Source of the DNA: Lederbergia graminis | GTDB lineage: Bacteria; Bacillota; Bacilli; Bacillales; Bacillaceae_C | DNA: 64,000 nucleotides | Direction of reading: 5' to 3' | Assembly: GCF_042655485.1 (NCBI RefSeq) | Contig: NZ_JBHSMC010000003.1 | Coordinates: 124,001 to 188,000 of the forward strand | Shown: positions 34,483 to 43,502 of the stretch, piece by piece | How the letters are laid out: each line of letters begins with the position of its first letter | Position numbering within the stretch: the stretch's first letter is position 1 | Position numbers and translations under genes: made by a program | Notes under the pieces: generated by a model | What the model was told of the DNA's origin: nothing | Database searches by the model: none | Seen by the model: only the letters and a program-made list of their open reading frames with translations

Positions 34483-34971
34483 ATGATTCCCTTACATATG
34501 GTTTCAACAGGTGGAGTGTTGCTTAGAGATAACGAAGTGTTGCTAGTTCAAGTAAACTATGGAACAAATAAGGGTCTATGGATGATTCCAGGTGGAGTTG
34601 TTGAGGTGGGGGAATCACTAGAAGAGGCAGTTGTGAGGGAGATGAGGGAAGAGACGGGGTTAATATTAGCACCTAAGAGAATAGTAGGGATTAGAAACGG
34701 AGTTAAGCAAGTTCGTGAAAATAAAGAAGGCTCCATTTATGTAGTATTTGAAATGGAGTTTATATCAGAAACCGATCAAGTAATAGATTCAAATGAAATT
34801 TCAAATATTGCGTATTTCCCAATAGAAGATGCTTTGTCACATCCAAACGTGATTGATTTGACGAAGGAATTTATAAAAGCCACTTTAGAACCAACCTCGG
34901 GTCTGCAGAAAGTAGAGCAAGATATAGCGACCAACACAAAATACATATCATATGACGTATATAGGGCGTAA
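34483..34971 (+). CDS. Nudix hydrolase
   Basis: A 162-residue Nudix protein with the canonical box GGVVEVGESLEEAVVREMRE followed by ETG (about residues 38-60). MVSTGGVLLRDNEVLLVQVN is the first strand pair. AAAGGAG site. It is followed 27 nt later by another Nudix gene, making a tandem pair of divergent paralogues. Confidence 0.88.
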   Translation: MIPLHMVSTGGVLLRDNEVLLVQVNYGTNKGLWMIPGGVVEVGESLEEAVVREMREETGLILAPKRIVGIRNGVKQVRENKEGSIYVVFEMEFISETDQVIDSNEISNIAYFPIEDALSHPNVIDLTKEFIKATLEPTSGLQKVEQDIATNTKYISYDVYRA

Positions 34972-34998
34972 AAATGATGAAAACCAGAGGAATCTATC

Positions 34999-35463
34999 AT
35001 GAAAATAAGAAGCTCCGTTCAAGCAGTAATTATTAGGGAGAACAAGTTATTAACTGTAAAAAAATTTGATTATAACGAGTATACGAATATCTTACCGGGT
35101 GGTGGACAAGAACCAGGGGAGCCGCTTAAAGAGGCGGTTGTTAGAGAATGCTTAGAGGAATTAGGAGTACATGTTGATGTAAAAGAGCTTCTATTTGTAA
35201 GTGAATATATTGGGAGAAATCACGAACATGCAAAATGGGATAGTGAGGTTCATGTAGTTGTGCATCTATTTGCTTGTACACTTGAGAATGAGATACATAC
35301 GTTCAAAGGCACAAATCCTGACAGTGATCAAGTTGGAGTTGAATGGATAGCGTTGGATGAATTGGCCAATTCTAATTTTCGCCCAAAAGCACTGATTCCA
35401 CATCTATTAATGTATAAGACGCAAGGTGAAGTTAAATCGATGTATATTGGAGATATGGGGTGA
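34999..35463 (+). CDS. Nudix hydrolase
   Basis: A 154-residue Nudix protein. The box GGGQEPGEPLKEAVVRECLE followed by ELG (about residues 34-56) is complete. The N-terminus RSSVQAVIIRENKLLTVKKF is short. Second of a tandem Nudix pair; the two share low overall identity, so they probably have different substrates. Confidence 0.87.
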   Translation: MKIRSSVQAVIIRENKLLTVKKFDYNEYTNILPGGGQEPGEPLKEAVVRECLEELGVHVDVKELLFVSEYIGRNHEHAKWDSEVHVVVHLFACTLENEIHTFKGTNPDSDQVGVEWIALDELANSNFRPKALIPHLLMYKTQGEVKSMYIGDMG

Positions 35464-35549
35464 AAAATCAGAAAATTCATTATTAAGTATTAAGGTAATA
35501 TTTCCTAACATATAAATATGAAAGGAGATGGAAAATAAGGAGGCGCAAA

Positions 35550-36338
35550 ATGGCTAATCCGATTGTTGAGAGGTCATTAGACGAAATTCAATTTTGGTCA
35601 AGGATTATGAAGGAGCATGCTTTATTTTTAAGCCTTGGATTTACCCATGAGCAGAAGCAATTAATTGCAGAAGCCCAACAGTTCATTACTCTTTTTGAAC
35701 GAATAGAGGAGAAGCTGGCAAGGTTAAACGTAAATTCGGATATTCGCCAAGTTCAAGCTTTTAACTCTGAGGTTTATCAAGCAGCTGTTTCTATTTGGAG
35801 CTTTAAGAGAAAAGTATTAGGGTTAACTTTGCGTTGTGAAATCCAATCCAATAACTTTCCATTATTAGTTGATCATATTAGCAGAGAAGCCGCCTATTTT
35901 GCCAACAGAATAAAAGACCTCAACGAAGGAAAACTAGCCCCTGAACGCGATACGATTATTCAAGAAAACCTATTCTTTTTAAGGATTATGGCTGACCATG
36001 CTAAATTTATCGGGCATCTCTTAGATCCTTCAGAAAGAAAGCTGGTAGATCAGGCGAGGGAGTTTGGTCATGATTTTGACCAACTAGTTTTCCAAGCGAT
36101 TGACCTAGACTCGATGCGTCCACACTCCGAAACGGTTCCAATATTAGATCAATTCTTGGATCAAAACAGAGTTTCTGTAGCTTCATTACGGGATTTTAAG
36201 AAAACAGCAAGGGAATTAATAGAGGCTTGTCGAATTAAAAGTAATATTCATCCACTTTTGGCTGATCATACATTCAGAGAAGCTGAAAGATTTTTGGAAA
36301 TAATAGATTTATTTGATGCTCATCTTTCAAACCAATAA
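35550..36338 (+). CDS. DUF2935 protein
   Basis: A 262-residue all-helical protein with two repeats (about 8-125 and 130-258). Each contains a histidine-bearing motif: FWSRIMKEHALFLSLGF and FFLRIMADHAKFIGHLL, plus LLVDHISREAAYF and LLADHTFREAERF. The four His/Glu sites suggest a metal-binding four-helix bundle, as in other DUF2935 proteins. Ribosome binding site AAGGAGG. Function unknown. Confidence 0.88.
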   Translation: MANPIVERSLDEIQFWSRIMKEHALFLSLGFTHEQKQLIAEAQQFITLFERIEEKLARLNVNSDIRQVQAFNSEVYQAAVSIWSFKRKVLGLTLRCEIQSNNFPLLVDHISREAAYFANRIKDLNEGKLAPERDTIIQENLFFLRIMADHAKFIGHLLDPSERKLVDQAREFGHDFDQLVFQAIDLDSMRPHSETVPILDQFLDQNRVSVASLRDFKKTARELIEACRIKSNIHPLLADHTFREAERFLEIIDLFDAHLSNQ

Positions 36339-36352
36339 GTAAATGAAGTTTT

Positions 36353-36376
36353 GCTGCCATATAAGGCAGCTTTTTT
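36353..36376 (+). terminator. Terminator
   Basis: GCTGCC and GGCAGC form a 6-bp stem with an ATATAA loop and six T after it. Confidence 0.85.
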
Positions 36377-36447
36377 CATGGAGAGTTTGGGCAGGGATTT
36401 TAAGTGTTTTCTCATGTAAATAGTGGTTACTGAAGGGAGGAGTTTCT

Positions 36448-37506
36448 TTGACTAATAACGAAGTCTTATCTAATACTTTTTTAATCTTTGCTGAAAAAGA
36501 ATGCAAAGGCTCAAGTGCTCTATACGAATTTTTATCTATCCAAATTTCTAAGGACGATGAGTTGTTAGTAATTTGTTCTAATGCTGCTGCAGGACAACCT
36601 GTTCCCAATCTCTTGTTTGGCGCAGTTCATTATCTTTTACTAAAAGGAAAAGAACATCCATTAAAAGAGTTTTATCCGAGTATTGTCGATAATCCGAGAT
36701 CATCTAAAGATTCATTTAAATTCTTTAAGGATTTTTGTATTACATATCGGAATGATATTGTGCAAATTCTTAAAACTAGGCTAGTGCAAACGAACGAAGT
36801 AAGAAGATGTTCTTATCTTTATCCAGTTTTTTGTACAGTTTATGAAAAAACAAAGAAACCCCTAGCACTTATTGAAATCGGTACAAGTGCAGGGCTACAG
36901 CTTCTATGGGATCAATATTCATACTCCTATGGGACAAATGAGATATATGGGAATAGAGATTCCCGGCTTCATTTAACATCAGAAATAAAAGGAGATAATG
37001 CTCCAATTCTACATTTGACACCACCGCAAGTATCAACAAGGATAGGTATCGATCTAAATACAATAAACCTACAAAATGAAGATGATAAATTATGGCTAAC
37101 TTCCTTAATATGGCCTGAACATAAAGAAAGGATTTCTATGTTTGAAGAGGCTGCAAGTTATGTAAGTGAAGTTCCTTTAAAGTTAATGGAAGGTGATGGT
37201 GTCACTTTATTACCGAATATTATTAACAACATTTCAATAGACAGTGTCATTTGTATTTTTCACACGCATGTGGCTAACCAAATGTCATTAGAAATAAAGA
37301 AACAGCTTTTACAAACGGTAGAGGAAATTGGTAGAAACAGAGACGTATTTCATATTTACAATAACATTCAAGATAGATATTTACATTTAGACTTTTATGT
37401 AAATGGAGTAGAAAATAAATATACAATAGCTGAAACAGATGGACATGGCCGTTGGTTTGAATGGAAAGGATTCATTATGGAGGAGGATAACGATGGCAAC
37501 AAATGA
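36448..37506 (+). CDS. DUF2332 protein
   Basis: A 352-residue cytosolic protein matching DUF2332: CSNAAAGQPVPNLLFGAVHY, then LIEIGTSAGLQLLWDQYSY (about residues 147-165), which looks like a methyltransferase motif I, and VICIFHTHVANQM. TTG start after GGGAGGAG. Its stop overlaps the start of the HIT gene by 14 nt, so the two are translationally coupled. Biochemical role unknown. Confidence 0.85.
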   Translation: MTNNEVLSNTFLIFAEKECKGSSALYEFLSIQISKDDELLVICSNAAAGQPVPNLLFGAVHYLLLKGKEHPLKEFYPSIVDNPRSSKDSFKFFKDFCITYRNDIVQILKTRLVQTNEVRRCSYLYPVFCTVYEKTKKPLALIEIGTSAGLQLLWDQYSYSYGTNEIYGNRDSRLHLTSEIKGDNAPILHLTPPQVSTRIGIDLNTINLQNEDDKLWLTSLIWPEHKERISMFEEAASYVSEVPLKLMEGDGVTLLPNIINNISIDSVICIFHTHVANQMSLEIKKQLLQTVEEIGRNRDVFHIYNNIQDRYLHLDFYVNGVENKYTIAETDGHGRWFEWKGFIMEEDNDGNK

Positions 37507-37837
37507 ATATCATGATTTCTATTGTGATGAGGTACTAAATGGGAGAACATCTGTAAATGTCGTTTTGGAAACGGAAAATGTTTTAGCTTTTCACCATACT
37601 CGACCTTATTGGGAAGAACATATTGTTGTCATTCCGAAAAAGCATATAGAGTCCATCATTACTGTTCAAGAAGAAGAAAACGTTATAATGCAGGAAATAT
37701 TTAGTGTTATTCAAGTAGTTGCTACTGAAATGAATGAGAAGTTTGGTGCTTGTACCGTTTCTATGAATGTCGGTGAATATCAAACGACTAAACATATGCA
37801 CTGGCATGTAATTTATGGGAAACGAATTAGAGATTAA
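37493..37837 (+). CDS. HIT-family hydrolase
   Basis: A 114-residue histidine triad protein. The triad is HMHWHVIYGKR (about residues 103-113), with His-x-His-x-His intact, and EHIVVIPKKHIESI upstream. ATG 37493 follows GGAGGAGG and lies inside the end of the DUF2332 gene; the coupling suggests they work in the same process. Confidence 0.88.
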   Translation: MATNEYHDFYCDEVLNGRTSVNVVLETENVLAFHHTRPYWEEHIVVIPKKHIESIITVQEEENVIMQEIFSVIQVVATEMNEKFGACTVSMNVGEYQTTKHMHWHVIYGKRIRD

Positions 37838-37873
37838 TAAGTTGATAGATACAAATGATGAAAAGGAGAAATG

Positions 37874-38836
37874 ATGATGGAAAAAGAAACTGTAGCTTCA
37901 ACTAAGTCGAAAGAATTTATAATGTTGCCGGATGCGTACAGAAAAGAACATGAGAAACAGGGAATTATTGAAAGTTTACATTATCATGTCCCTAACCTAA
38001 ACGATGGTTCAAATACGAAGCACTTGAATGTGTATCTTCCGTATTGTTATGACGCTACTGATACGAATAGGAAGTATAATGTTTTATATTTGATGCATGG
38101 TGGCGGTGAAGATGAGAATCTTCTATTTGGCGGTCCGGGTGAAAACAGAGAATTAAAGAATATACTGGATAATATGATTGCCAATGGCGATGTCGAACCT
38201 CTCATCGTTGTAACACCAACATTTAACGGTCTGAAAAATGGCTTAAAAAATGACCCTAAACTTGCTCATGTGGAGTCCCTGGATCATCCTTTACCAATAG
38301 TAGAAACGAAATATTTTCATGATGAATTGGTTCATGACATAATTCCGTTTGTAGAAACGAAGTATCACACCCATGTAACAACGGCGGATAAAGAAGATTT
38401 GAAAGCTAGCCGTGCCCATAGAGCCTTCGGAGGATTTTCGATGGGGTCAGTCACTACTTGGTATACATTCATTCATGCGCTTGATTACGTCCAATATTTT
38501 ATTCCTTTATGTGGTGATTGTTGGGCAATTACTCAGAAGGCGGAAGGTAAAATGGCAAAAGAAACTGCTGAATACTTAGCGAAAGTTGCAAAAGATAGTG
38601 GCTATAGTCCCAAGGATTACTATTTATTCTGTGCTTCTGGCATTCAAGATATTGCTTACCCGAACATGAAACCGCAAATGGATGAGATGAAAAAACTAAC
38701 CGATCGCTTTCTATATTCATCAGACCCAAAAGAAGGAAACTTTTATTTTATAGAAGCGGAAGGCGGTATCCATACATGGCACTGGGTGAACCAATTTATT
38801 TACAATATACTGCCGGATTTGTTTTTTAAAATATAA
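37874..38836 (+). CDS. Esterase D/feruloyl esterase-type alpha/beta hydrolase
   Basis: A hydrolase of about 320 residues from the putative-esterase family (CE1-like). LYLMHGGGEDENLLFGG gives the oxyanion segment, GGFSMGSVTTW (about residues 187-197) the nucleophile Ser, and EGGIHTWHW (about 297-305) the catalytic His. In secreted relatives it cleaves feruloyl or acetyl groups from xylan, but no signal peptide is seen here, so an intracellular ester such as S-formylglutathione-like or sugar ester is possible. Confidence 0.83.
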   Translation: MMEKETVASTKSKEFIMLPDAYRKEHEKQGIIESLHYHVPNLNDGSNTKHLNVYLPYCYDATDTNRKYNVLYLMHGGGEDENLLFGGPGENRELKNILDNMIANGDVEPLIVVTPTFNGLKNGLKNDPKLAHVESLDHPLPIVETKYFHDELVHDIIPFVETKYHTHVTTADKEDLKASRAHRAFGGFSMGSVTTWYTFIHALDYVQYFIPLCGDCWAITQKAEGKMAKETAEYLAKVAKDSGYSPKDYYLFCASGIQDIAYPNMKPQMDEMKKLTDRFLYSSDPKEGNFYFIEAEGGIHTWHWVNQFIYNILPDLFFKI

Positions 38837-38840
38837 AAAT

Positions 38841-38880
38841 AGGCCATTTAGCTTTCCAATCTGAAAGCTCGATGGCCTTT
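38841..38880. terminator. Bidirectional terminator between convergent genes
   Basis: AGGCCAT..TAGCTTTC pairs with GAAAGCT..ATGGCCT; short A and T tracts flank it on both sides. Confidence 0.8.
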
Positions 38881-38884
38881 ATGA

Positions 38885-39553
38885 TTAATTTTGATTTTCC
38901 AAATATGTTAAGGAAACCTTCAGATTAGCGTTTCTCTCACGTATTCGATCTAGTAAGTCTTTGTCATTAACATCATTTTTACTGCGAATGGCATAAGTAT
39001 ACAAAATCATTGTTCCGAGATTAGTAGTTTCCACTTGGCGTAAGGTATGACTAATCGTAAATTGGTTAAAGATATCATCCAGTAGATTTTCATGATTTAG
39101 ATTTTCTGGGACAGTTACTTTTAAAATTTGTGTATCTTTCCCTTTTCCATAATTGTATTTATGAAGAAAATAAAATATAAGACAAGAAAAAGCAGTTAGT
39201 AAGATTGCTAAATCAAATTGATAAAGTCCGCTCGTCATACCTACTGATAAACCGAAGAAGATATAAGCAATATCCTTTGCATCTGTAACCGCACTTCTAA
39301 AACGAATGAGAGAAAATACAGCGAATAGCCCAAATGCAACTCCAGCATTACCACTTACTACTTTCATAATAACCGAGACAACGACACTCATAATAACAAT
39401 CGTATGGACAAAATTTTGTGAATAGCGCTCACCTGTGAATGTTAGTTGATACACCTTTGTGATGATGATACTAAGGATTGTTGTGATTACCATTGCTAAT
39501 AGACTCATTAAATAGGTTGATTGACTTCCGTTTATTTGAAATAAGATTTCCAT
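38885..39553 (-). CDS. DUF4956 membrane protein
   Basis: A 222-residue protein with four membrane helices in the first half (about 14-35, 49-68, 72-90 and 110-128) and a cytosolic tail (about 135-222). FALFSLIRFRSAVTDAKDIA is the DUF4956 signature. It lies 1 nt after the VTC polymerase gene, a recurrent pairing, and may act as the membrane partner for polyphosphate handling. Confidence 0.87.
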   Translation of the reverse strand: MEILFQINGSQSTYLMSLLAMVITTILSIIITKVYQLTFTGERYSQNFVHTIVIMSVVVSVIMKVVSGNAGVAFGLFAVFSLIRFRSAVTDAKDIAYIFFGLSVGMTSGLYQFDLAILLTAFSCLIFYFLHKYNYGKGKDTQILKVTVPENLNHENLLDDIFNQFTISHTLRQVETTNLGTMILYTYAIRSKNDVNDKDLLDRIRERNANLKVSLTYLENQN

Positions 39554-39554
39554 T

Positions 39555-40313
39555 TTACATCGCTCCTACAGTTACATTTTCTTTTACTACATGATTTGGA
39601 ATTGTATTGCTTTTTAACAGTTCCAGACTGGTACAAAACTTCGACGCACTTCTTTGTTCACAATTAAGTTGTTGTAAAATTCGAGTAAGCCATAATGGCA
39701 CACTATCATTTACTTTTACTTCAAGTACAACAAGATCAGGATCAATGAAATATGCTCCATATGGGCCATTTTCTAGAGAAAGATCATTATTTCTACAACG
39801 TAAATTAAAATCGAAAGTTATCCTCAAGTCGGGATCGGTTATACAATGCAGTGCATGACGGTCATAGCTGACAATCATTTCCGGCTCCAAACGATATAAG
39901 TTACGGAAATAATCAATTTCTCGTAAGACTTGTAAATTCGATCCTTCGTAATTATCAATACATGGATCTTGGCGTTCGATATATCGATAGGCTTCAGACA
40001 ACGGAAGAAGCATTCTCCTTTTATTGACGACCTTTTTATGCTTTTGCTTTACTTCAAAAAAAGCAGTCCCATTAATGTCCGTATTATCATAGATTCGTAA
40101 TCGAAGCTTTTGACGGTATTTAAGTTTATTCTTAGTTTCAAAGTAAATTTTGTGATCGTCACTTTCAAAATATAGACTTGTGACAGTGTACCTTCCATCT
40201 ATTCCATACTTATCAGGACGCATGTTTGGTGAGATTAGTTGGACTAATTGTTTGTACTGTTTTGTCGTTATTAAATATTTTTGTTCCTTTCTTCTAAAGA
40301 TTTCAATTGCCAT
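39555..40313 (-). CDS. VTC-domain polyphosphate polymerase
   Basis: A 252-residue protein with the VTC/CYTH-like tunnel fold that makes polyphosphate from ATP. Typical elements are FRRKEQKYLITTKQY at the start, TSLYFESDDHKIYFETKN, YRQKLRLRIYDN and FFEVKQKHKKVVNKRRM, the alternating basic residues that line the tunnel. ATG 40313 is placed by AAGGAGG 9 nt upstream. It is the first gene of a two-gene operon with DUF4956. Confidence 0.87.
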   Translation of the reverse strand: MAIEIFRRKEQKYLITTKQYKQLVQLISPNMRPDKYGIDGRYTVTSLYFESDDHKIYFETKNKLKYRQKLRLRIYDNTDINGTAFFEVKQKHKKVVNKRRMLLPLSEAYRYIERQDPCIDNYEGSNLQVLREIDYFRNLYRLEPEMIVSYDRHALHCITDPDLRITFDFNLRCRNNDLSLENGPYGAYFIDPDLVVLEVKVNDSVPLWLTRILQQLNCEQRSASKFCTSLELLKSNTIPNHVVKENVTVGAM

Positions 40314-40559
40314 TTCCTTCATCCTCCTTGTGTGTAATTTCATTCTATAAGTCTCAAATAAGATACCAATGTGAATAAGATTAGAAATGTGTGAGAATTC
40401 GATGTGTTAAATGAAGAAAGGGAATTGGAGGGAAAAGTTTTTTAGGGGACTGCTTTTATGTTAAGCTAGTCACTTTTGTTGTTTTAACTTTTTATAAAAT
40501 TTGATAAAAGGAAACAAACGTTCTATTATGAAGATAAGTAGTAAATGGGGTTGTGTTTG

Positions 40560-41129
40560 ATGAGACCTTATCTAACAAAAGATATTAGTGTAGAAAGTTT
40601 TAGAGATTACTATTGGTTAAAAGAAGAATTACAATTATTTTGTAGAGAGAATGAAATGAGTACTTCTGGCTCTAAAATAGAGATTTCCGATAGAATCGAA
40701 ACATTTCTTCTGACAGGAGAGATAATAAAGCCTATCAGAAAATCCCGAGTACATAAGAACAAAGAACCACAAACAGATTTAAGTCTGGATACAGTCATTA
40801 CGGAAAACCATCGTTGTAGTCAGGATGTAAGAGCATTCTTTAAGACAGTAATCCCAAAATTTCACTTTTCGACCTTTATTCAAAACTACTTTAAGAACAA
40901 CGTTGGAAAGACTTATCGTGATGTTGTAAACGCTTGGTATGAGGAAGAGGAACACAAGAAAGATCCATCATACAAGAAAAAAATTGCTCCTCAATTTGAA
41001 TATAATCAATTCATTCGTGACTTTTTTGCAGATCCTAAAAATCAAGGGAAAAGTCGTGAAGAAGCGATTGAAGCCTGGAATGAAATTAAGAAACTCCCTG
41101 GTAGCAACAAATATGAATCTAATAATTAA
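40560..41129 (+). CDS. SAP-like/DUF6434 protein
   Basis: A 189-residue basic protein. Residues 5-55 resemble a SAP module (WLKEELQLFCRENEMSTSGS, then KIEISDRIETFLLTG), a helix-extended-loop-helix DNA-binding fold. The C-terminal region (RAFFKTVIPKFHFSTFIQNY, later YNQFIRDFFADPKNQGKSRE) contains two related FxxFIxxFF..GKxxxEAxxAW units, as in DUF6434. Likely nucleic acid binding; role unknown. Confidence 0.72.
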   Translation: MRPYLTKDISVESFRDYYWLKEELQLFCRENEMSTSGSKIEISDRIETFLLTGEIIKPIRKSRVHKNKEPQTDLSLDTVITENHRCSQDVRAFFKTVIPKFHFSTFIQNYFKNNVGKTYRDVVNAWYEEEEHKKDPSYKKKIAPQFEYNQFIRDFFADPKNQGKSREEAIEAWNEIKKLPGSNKYESNN

Positions 41130-41155
41130 CCTTTAAGAACACCTTAACATTTCAA

Positions 41156-41186
41156 GGCCTATTTCTACTGTTATTAGAAATAGGCC
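41156..41186 (+). terminator. Terminator
   Basis: GGCCTATTTCTA pairs with TAGAAATAGGCC, followed by CCTGTTTTA. Confidence 0.75.
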
Positions 41187-41378
41187 CCTGTTTTATATTA
41201 ATTTTATTTACATGAAAGCTCGAATACTATTAGTTTTAGGACAGTTAGTAATGCTAATCAAGCGTGAAAAAGTTAAACTGATTCCAAAACCTAGGAATCT
41301 AAAGGAATATAGGAGAAGGGTTTTATCAATTTCTATCGAATTTATTAGTTTATAGGAATAAGGACGGAGGAATATTTT

Positions 41379-42158
41379 ATGAGATACAAGTTGGCTGCTT
41401 TAGATCTTGATGGAACTTTATTAGATAGTAATGGAAAGTTACCCATCAAACATGTTCAGGCAGTTAAGAAAGCTCAAGACGCGGGAATTATTGTAGTTAT
41501 TGCGACTGGAAGGTATCCTATGCAGACGAAATGGATTGTTGATCAGTTGGGGTTTAATGGAATATTAATTACACATGATGGTGCTGCAATTATAAAAAGT
41601 AGTACTTGGGAATTAATACATGAATACTCCTATTCAATTAATGAAATTTCTCCTCTAATTGCTTATTGTCGTAAAAACAACATTGATTTTTCGATGTGTA
41701 CCGCATTCAATTACTTCACAGAATCACTTCAAGCCTTTCAAGAAAATGATTATACAAAATTCGATATTACTCCATCTTTTCAAAATGATGTTTTACAGAT
41801 AAAGGATAGGATAATGAAACTGACTATTAATGATAAGAAAAAAGTAGGTGGCTGGCAGGAGATGGACCTTCCTTCTAATATCAGAAAAAGAGTAGATTTG
41901 GAGTTTTTTAAAGAATATATTCCATTCGATGCTTATAAAACAAATGGTCTAAAGAAAGTTTTGAATATGTATGGTATAAATCCTTCCGAAATAATAGCAA
42001 TTGGTGATTACTATAACGATATCGATATGCTTCAATTTGCAGGAGTGGGAATTGCTATGGATAACGCTCCAGATGATGTTAAAGAAATTGCTGATGATGT
42101 GACGAATTCAAATGATCAGGATGGAGTTTTCCATGCCTTTGAGAAGTATTTATTTTAA
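41379..42158 (+). CDS. Cof-type HAD phosphatase (subfamily IIB)
   Basis: A 259-residue sugar or cofactor phosphatase. Motif I is LDLDGTLLDSNGKLP (about residues 8-22), VIATGRYP is motif II, and IAIGDYYNDIDMLQFAGVG (about 212-230) is motif IV. A C2 cap lies between. Strong GGACGGAGG site. Such enzymes dephosphorylate sugar phosphates or flavin precursors; substrate not defined. Confidence 0.9.
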   Translation: MRYKLAALDLDGTLLDSNGKLPIKHVQAVKKAQDAGIIVVIATGRYPMQTKWIVDQLGFNGILITHDGAAIIKSSTWELIHEYSYSINEISPLIAYCRKNNIDFSMCTAFNYFTESLQAFQENDYTKFDITPSFQNDVLQIKDRIMKLTINDKKKVGGWQEMDLPSNIRKRVDLEFFKEYIPFDAYKTNGLKKVLNMYGINPSEIIAIGDYYNDIDMLQFAGVGIAMDNAPDDVKEIADDVTNSNDQDGVFHAFEKYLF

Positions 42159-42180
42159 GTGTAAGCCAGGAGGCCATTCA

Positions 42181-42804
42181 GTGATAAAAAACAGAATAAT
42201 TTTGAGTTCCATCTTATTAATTTTTTTCATCTCTAGTATAGGTTGTAGTAATTCGAATGAAAAGAAGGTTACGATAGCCAAGAATTCTGATTCTGAGTAT
42301 GTGAATACATTCGAGGAATTATCTTTGGGATTACTATTTGATTTTGAACTGAAATTACCTCAAGCCGATAAAAGGTGGATAAACCTTTGGGTGGAAAGAT
42401 ACATAGATGGAAAAAAGGATCCTGAACCATTAACACATTTATCTTATGGAAACAGTCCAAAAGAAAATGACGAGGGTAAATTGGGATTTGGAATGATTAA
42501 TCCAAGCTCAGAGGATTCATTACTGTTCCTTTATGGACCTAATGTCCGAACTCACCCCACTTTAATTGAAAACGAACCTAAAACGGATATATTTACAGCT
42601 TGGGATTATGCAATTGGCGATGAAGAAGTAGAAATAAAAATGGGTGAAACAAAAGTTTTAGCAATATACTTGGAATCCAATAATAACTTCATGAGATCAC
42701 TTAATTTATCTGATGAGGAATCAATAAAAAATATAATTAAAGAACACAACACGGTGCTACTACTGAAAATTAAGATTCAAGAAAGAGATATTAGTAAGGA
42801 ATAG
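42181..42804 (+). CDS. Lipoprotein, unknown
   Basis: A 207-residue lipoprotein with signal MIKNRIILSSILLIFFISSIGC and lipid-modified Cys22. The mature domain is mixed alpha/beta with a WINLWVERYIDGKKDPEPLT segment. GTG 42181 is chosen because AGGAGG lies 8 nt upstream; the reading frame is open further back into the HAD gene but without such a site. Family not recognised. Confidence 0.75.
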   Translation: MIKNRIILSSILLIFFISSIGCSNSNEKKVTIAKNSDSEYVNTFEELSLGLLFDFELKLPQADKRWINLWVERYIDGKKDPEPLTHLSYGNSPKENDEGKLGFGMINPSSEDSLLFLYGPNVRTHPTLIENEPKTDIFTAWDYAIGDEEVEIKMGETKVLAIYLESNNNFMRSLNLSDEESIKNIIKEHNTVLLLKIKIQERDISKE

Positions 42805-42826
42805 GGTTTTTGGGAGGTGTTTACTT

Positions 42827-43153
42827 ATGCCATTAGAGCAAGAAGTGATGGGACTGTTAATAGGTGGCTTTTCAGGCATTATGGTGATTAGCATCTTAAT
42901 TATTCTGTTAATCTGGGTGAAAAATAAAAATCATGCTTTTGGATATATTTGGATACTACTGCATTTGCTACTTGTCTCTGGAGCTGTATATTTTGCATTA
43001 AACGCATTTGCTTTTGACTATCAACACCCAATGGCTGCAGAAGAGATATCACTTCGGATAGGTGTTTCTGGAGCAATTTGGGGTTTGAGTATGATTTGCT
43101 TGATAATAGCAATATTCTATTTTGCGAAAGTTAAAAAGCAAGTAACATTTTAA
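42827..43153 (+). CDS. Small three-helix membrane protein
   Basis: A 108-residue protein with three membrane segments (about 8-28, 37-58 and 80-102) and the loop FDYQHPMAAEEISLRIG. GGGAGG site. Not recognised. Part of a run of small envelope genes with the lipoprotein before it. Confidence 0.65.
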   Translation: MPLEQEVMGLLIGGFSGIMVISILIILLIWVKNKNHAFGYIWILLHLLLVSGAVYFALNAFAFDYQHPMAAEEISLRIGVSGAIWGLSMICLIIAIFYFAKVKKQVTF

Positions 43154-43202
43154 TTAATAGTACTACAGTAATAGAAATACATAGTATTTTGGAGGGGAAG
43201 TC

Positions 43203-43481
43203 GTGGGCGTAGTGGAAGTCATTTATATGATGACAATACTTATGGTTGTAACCGCTTTTTTATTCTTTTGCTATGTGGAATTCATAAAACCAACTGTATT
43301 GCAAATTCAGCTTTTAGGTATTCATTTAACAATAGTTGGAGGTTTCTTATTGCTTTATGAAGCACAAACAATTGGTATGGTATCTATGTTACTAGGATTA
43401 GCAATTGGGATATATGGAAGCATTAAGAATAGCAATGTAATTAACCAAACTGATAAGAGTCATAAGGAAATTAGTAAGTAA
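43203..43481 (+). CDS. Small three-helix membrane protein
   Basis: A 92-residue protein with three hydrophobic segments (about 6-26, 32-52 and 56-75) and a polar C-terminus. GTG start after GGAGGGG. Not recognised; it resembles other short uncharacterised Bacillaceae membrane proteins. Confidence 0.62.
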   Translation: MGVVEVIYMMTILMVVTAFLFFCYVEFIKPTVLQIQLLGIHLTIVGGFLLLYEAQTIGMVSMLLGLAIGIYGSIKNSNVINQTDKSHKEISK

Positions 43482-43502
43482 CTATTTTTTTAGGAGAAGA
43501 AA

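Noticed and set aside
34298..34486. 62-codon frame overlapping the end of a GNAT gene
   Set aside because: It crosses the terminator hairpin at 34350-34384 and has no ribosome binding site.
41212..41355. 47-codon frame MKARILLVLGQLVMLIKREK
   Set aside because: No ribosome binding site (the upstream sequence is ATTTTATTTAC) and no recognisable similarity; likely chance in the gap between a terminator and the HAD gene.
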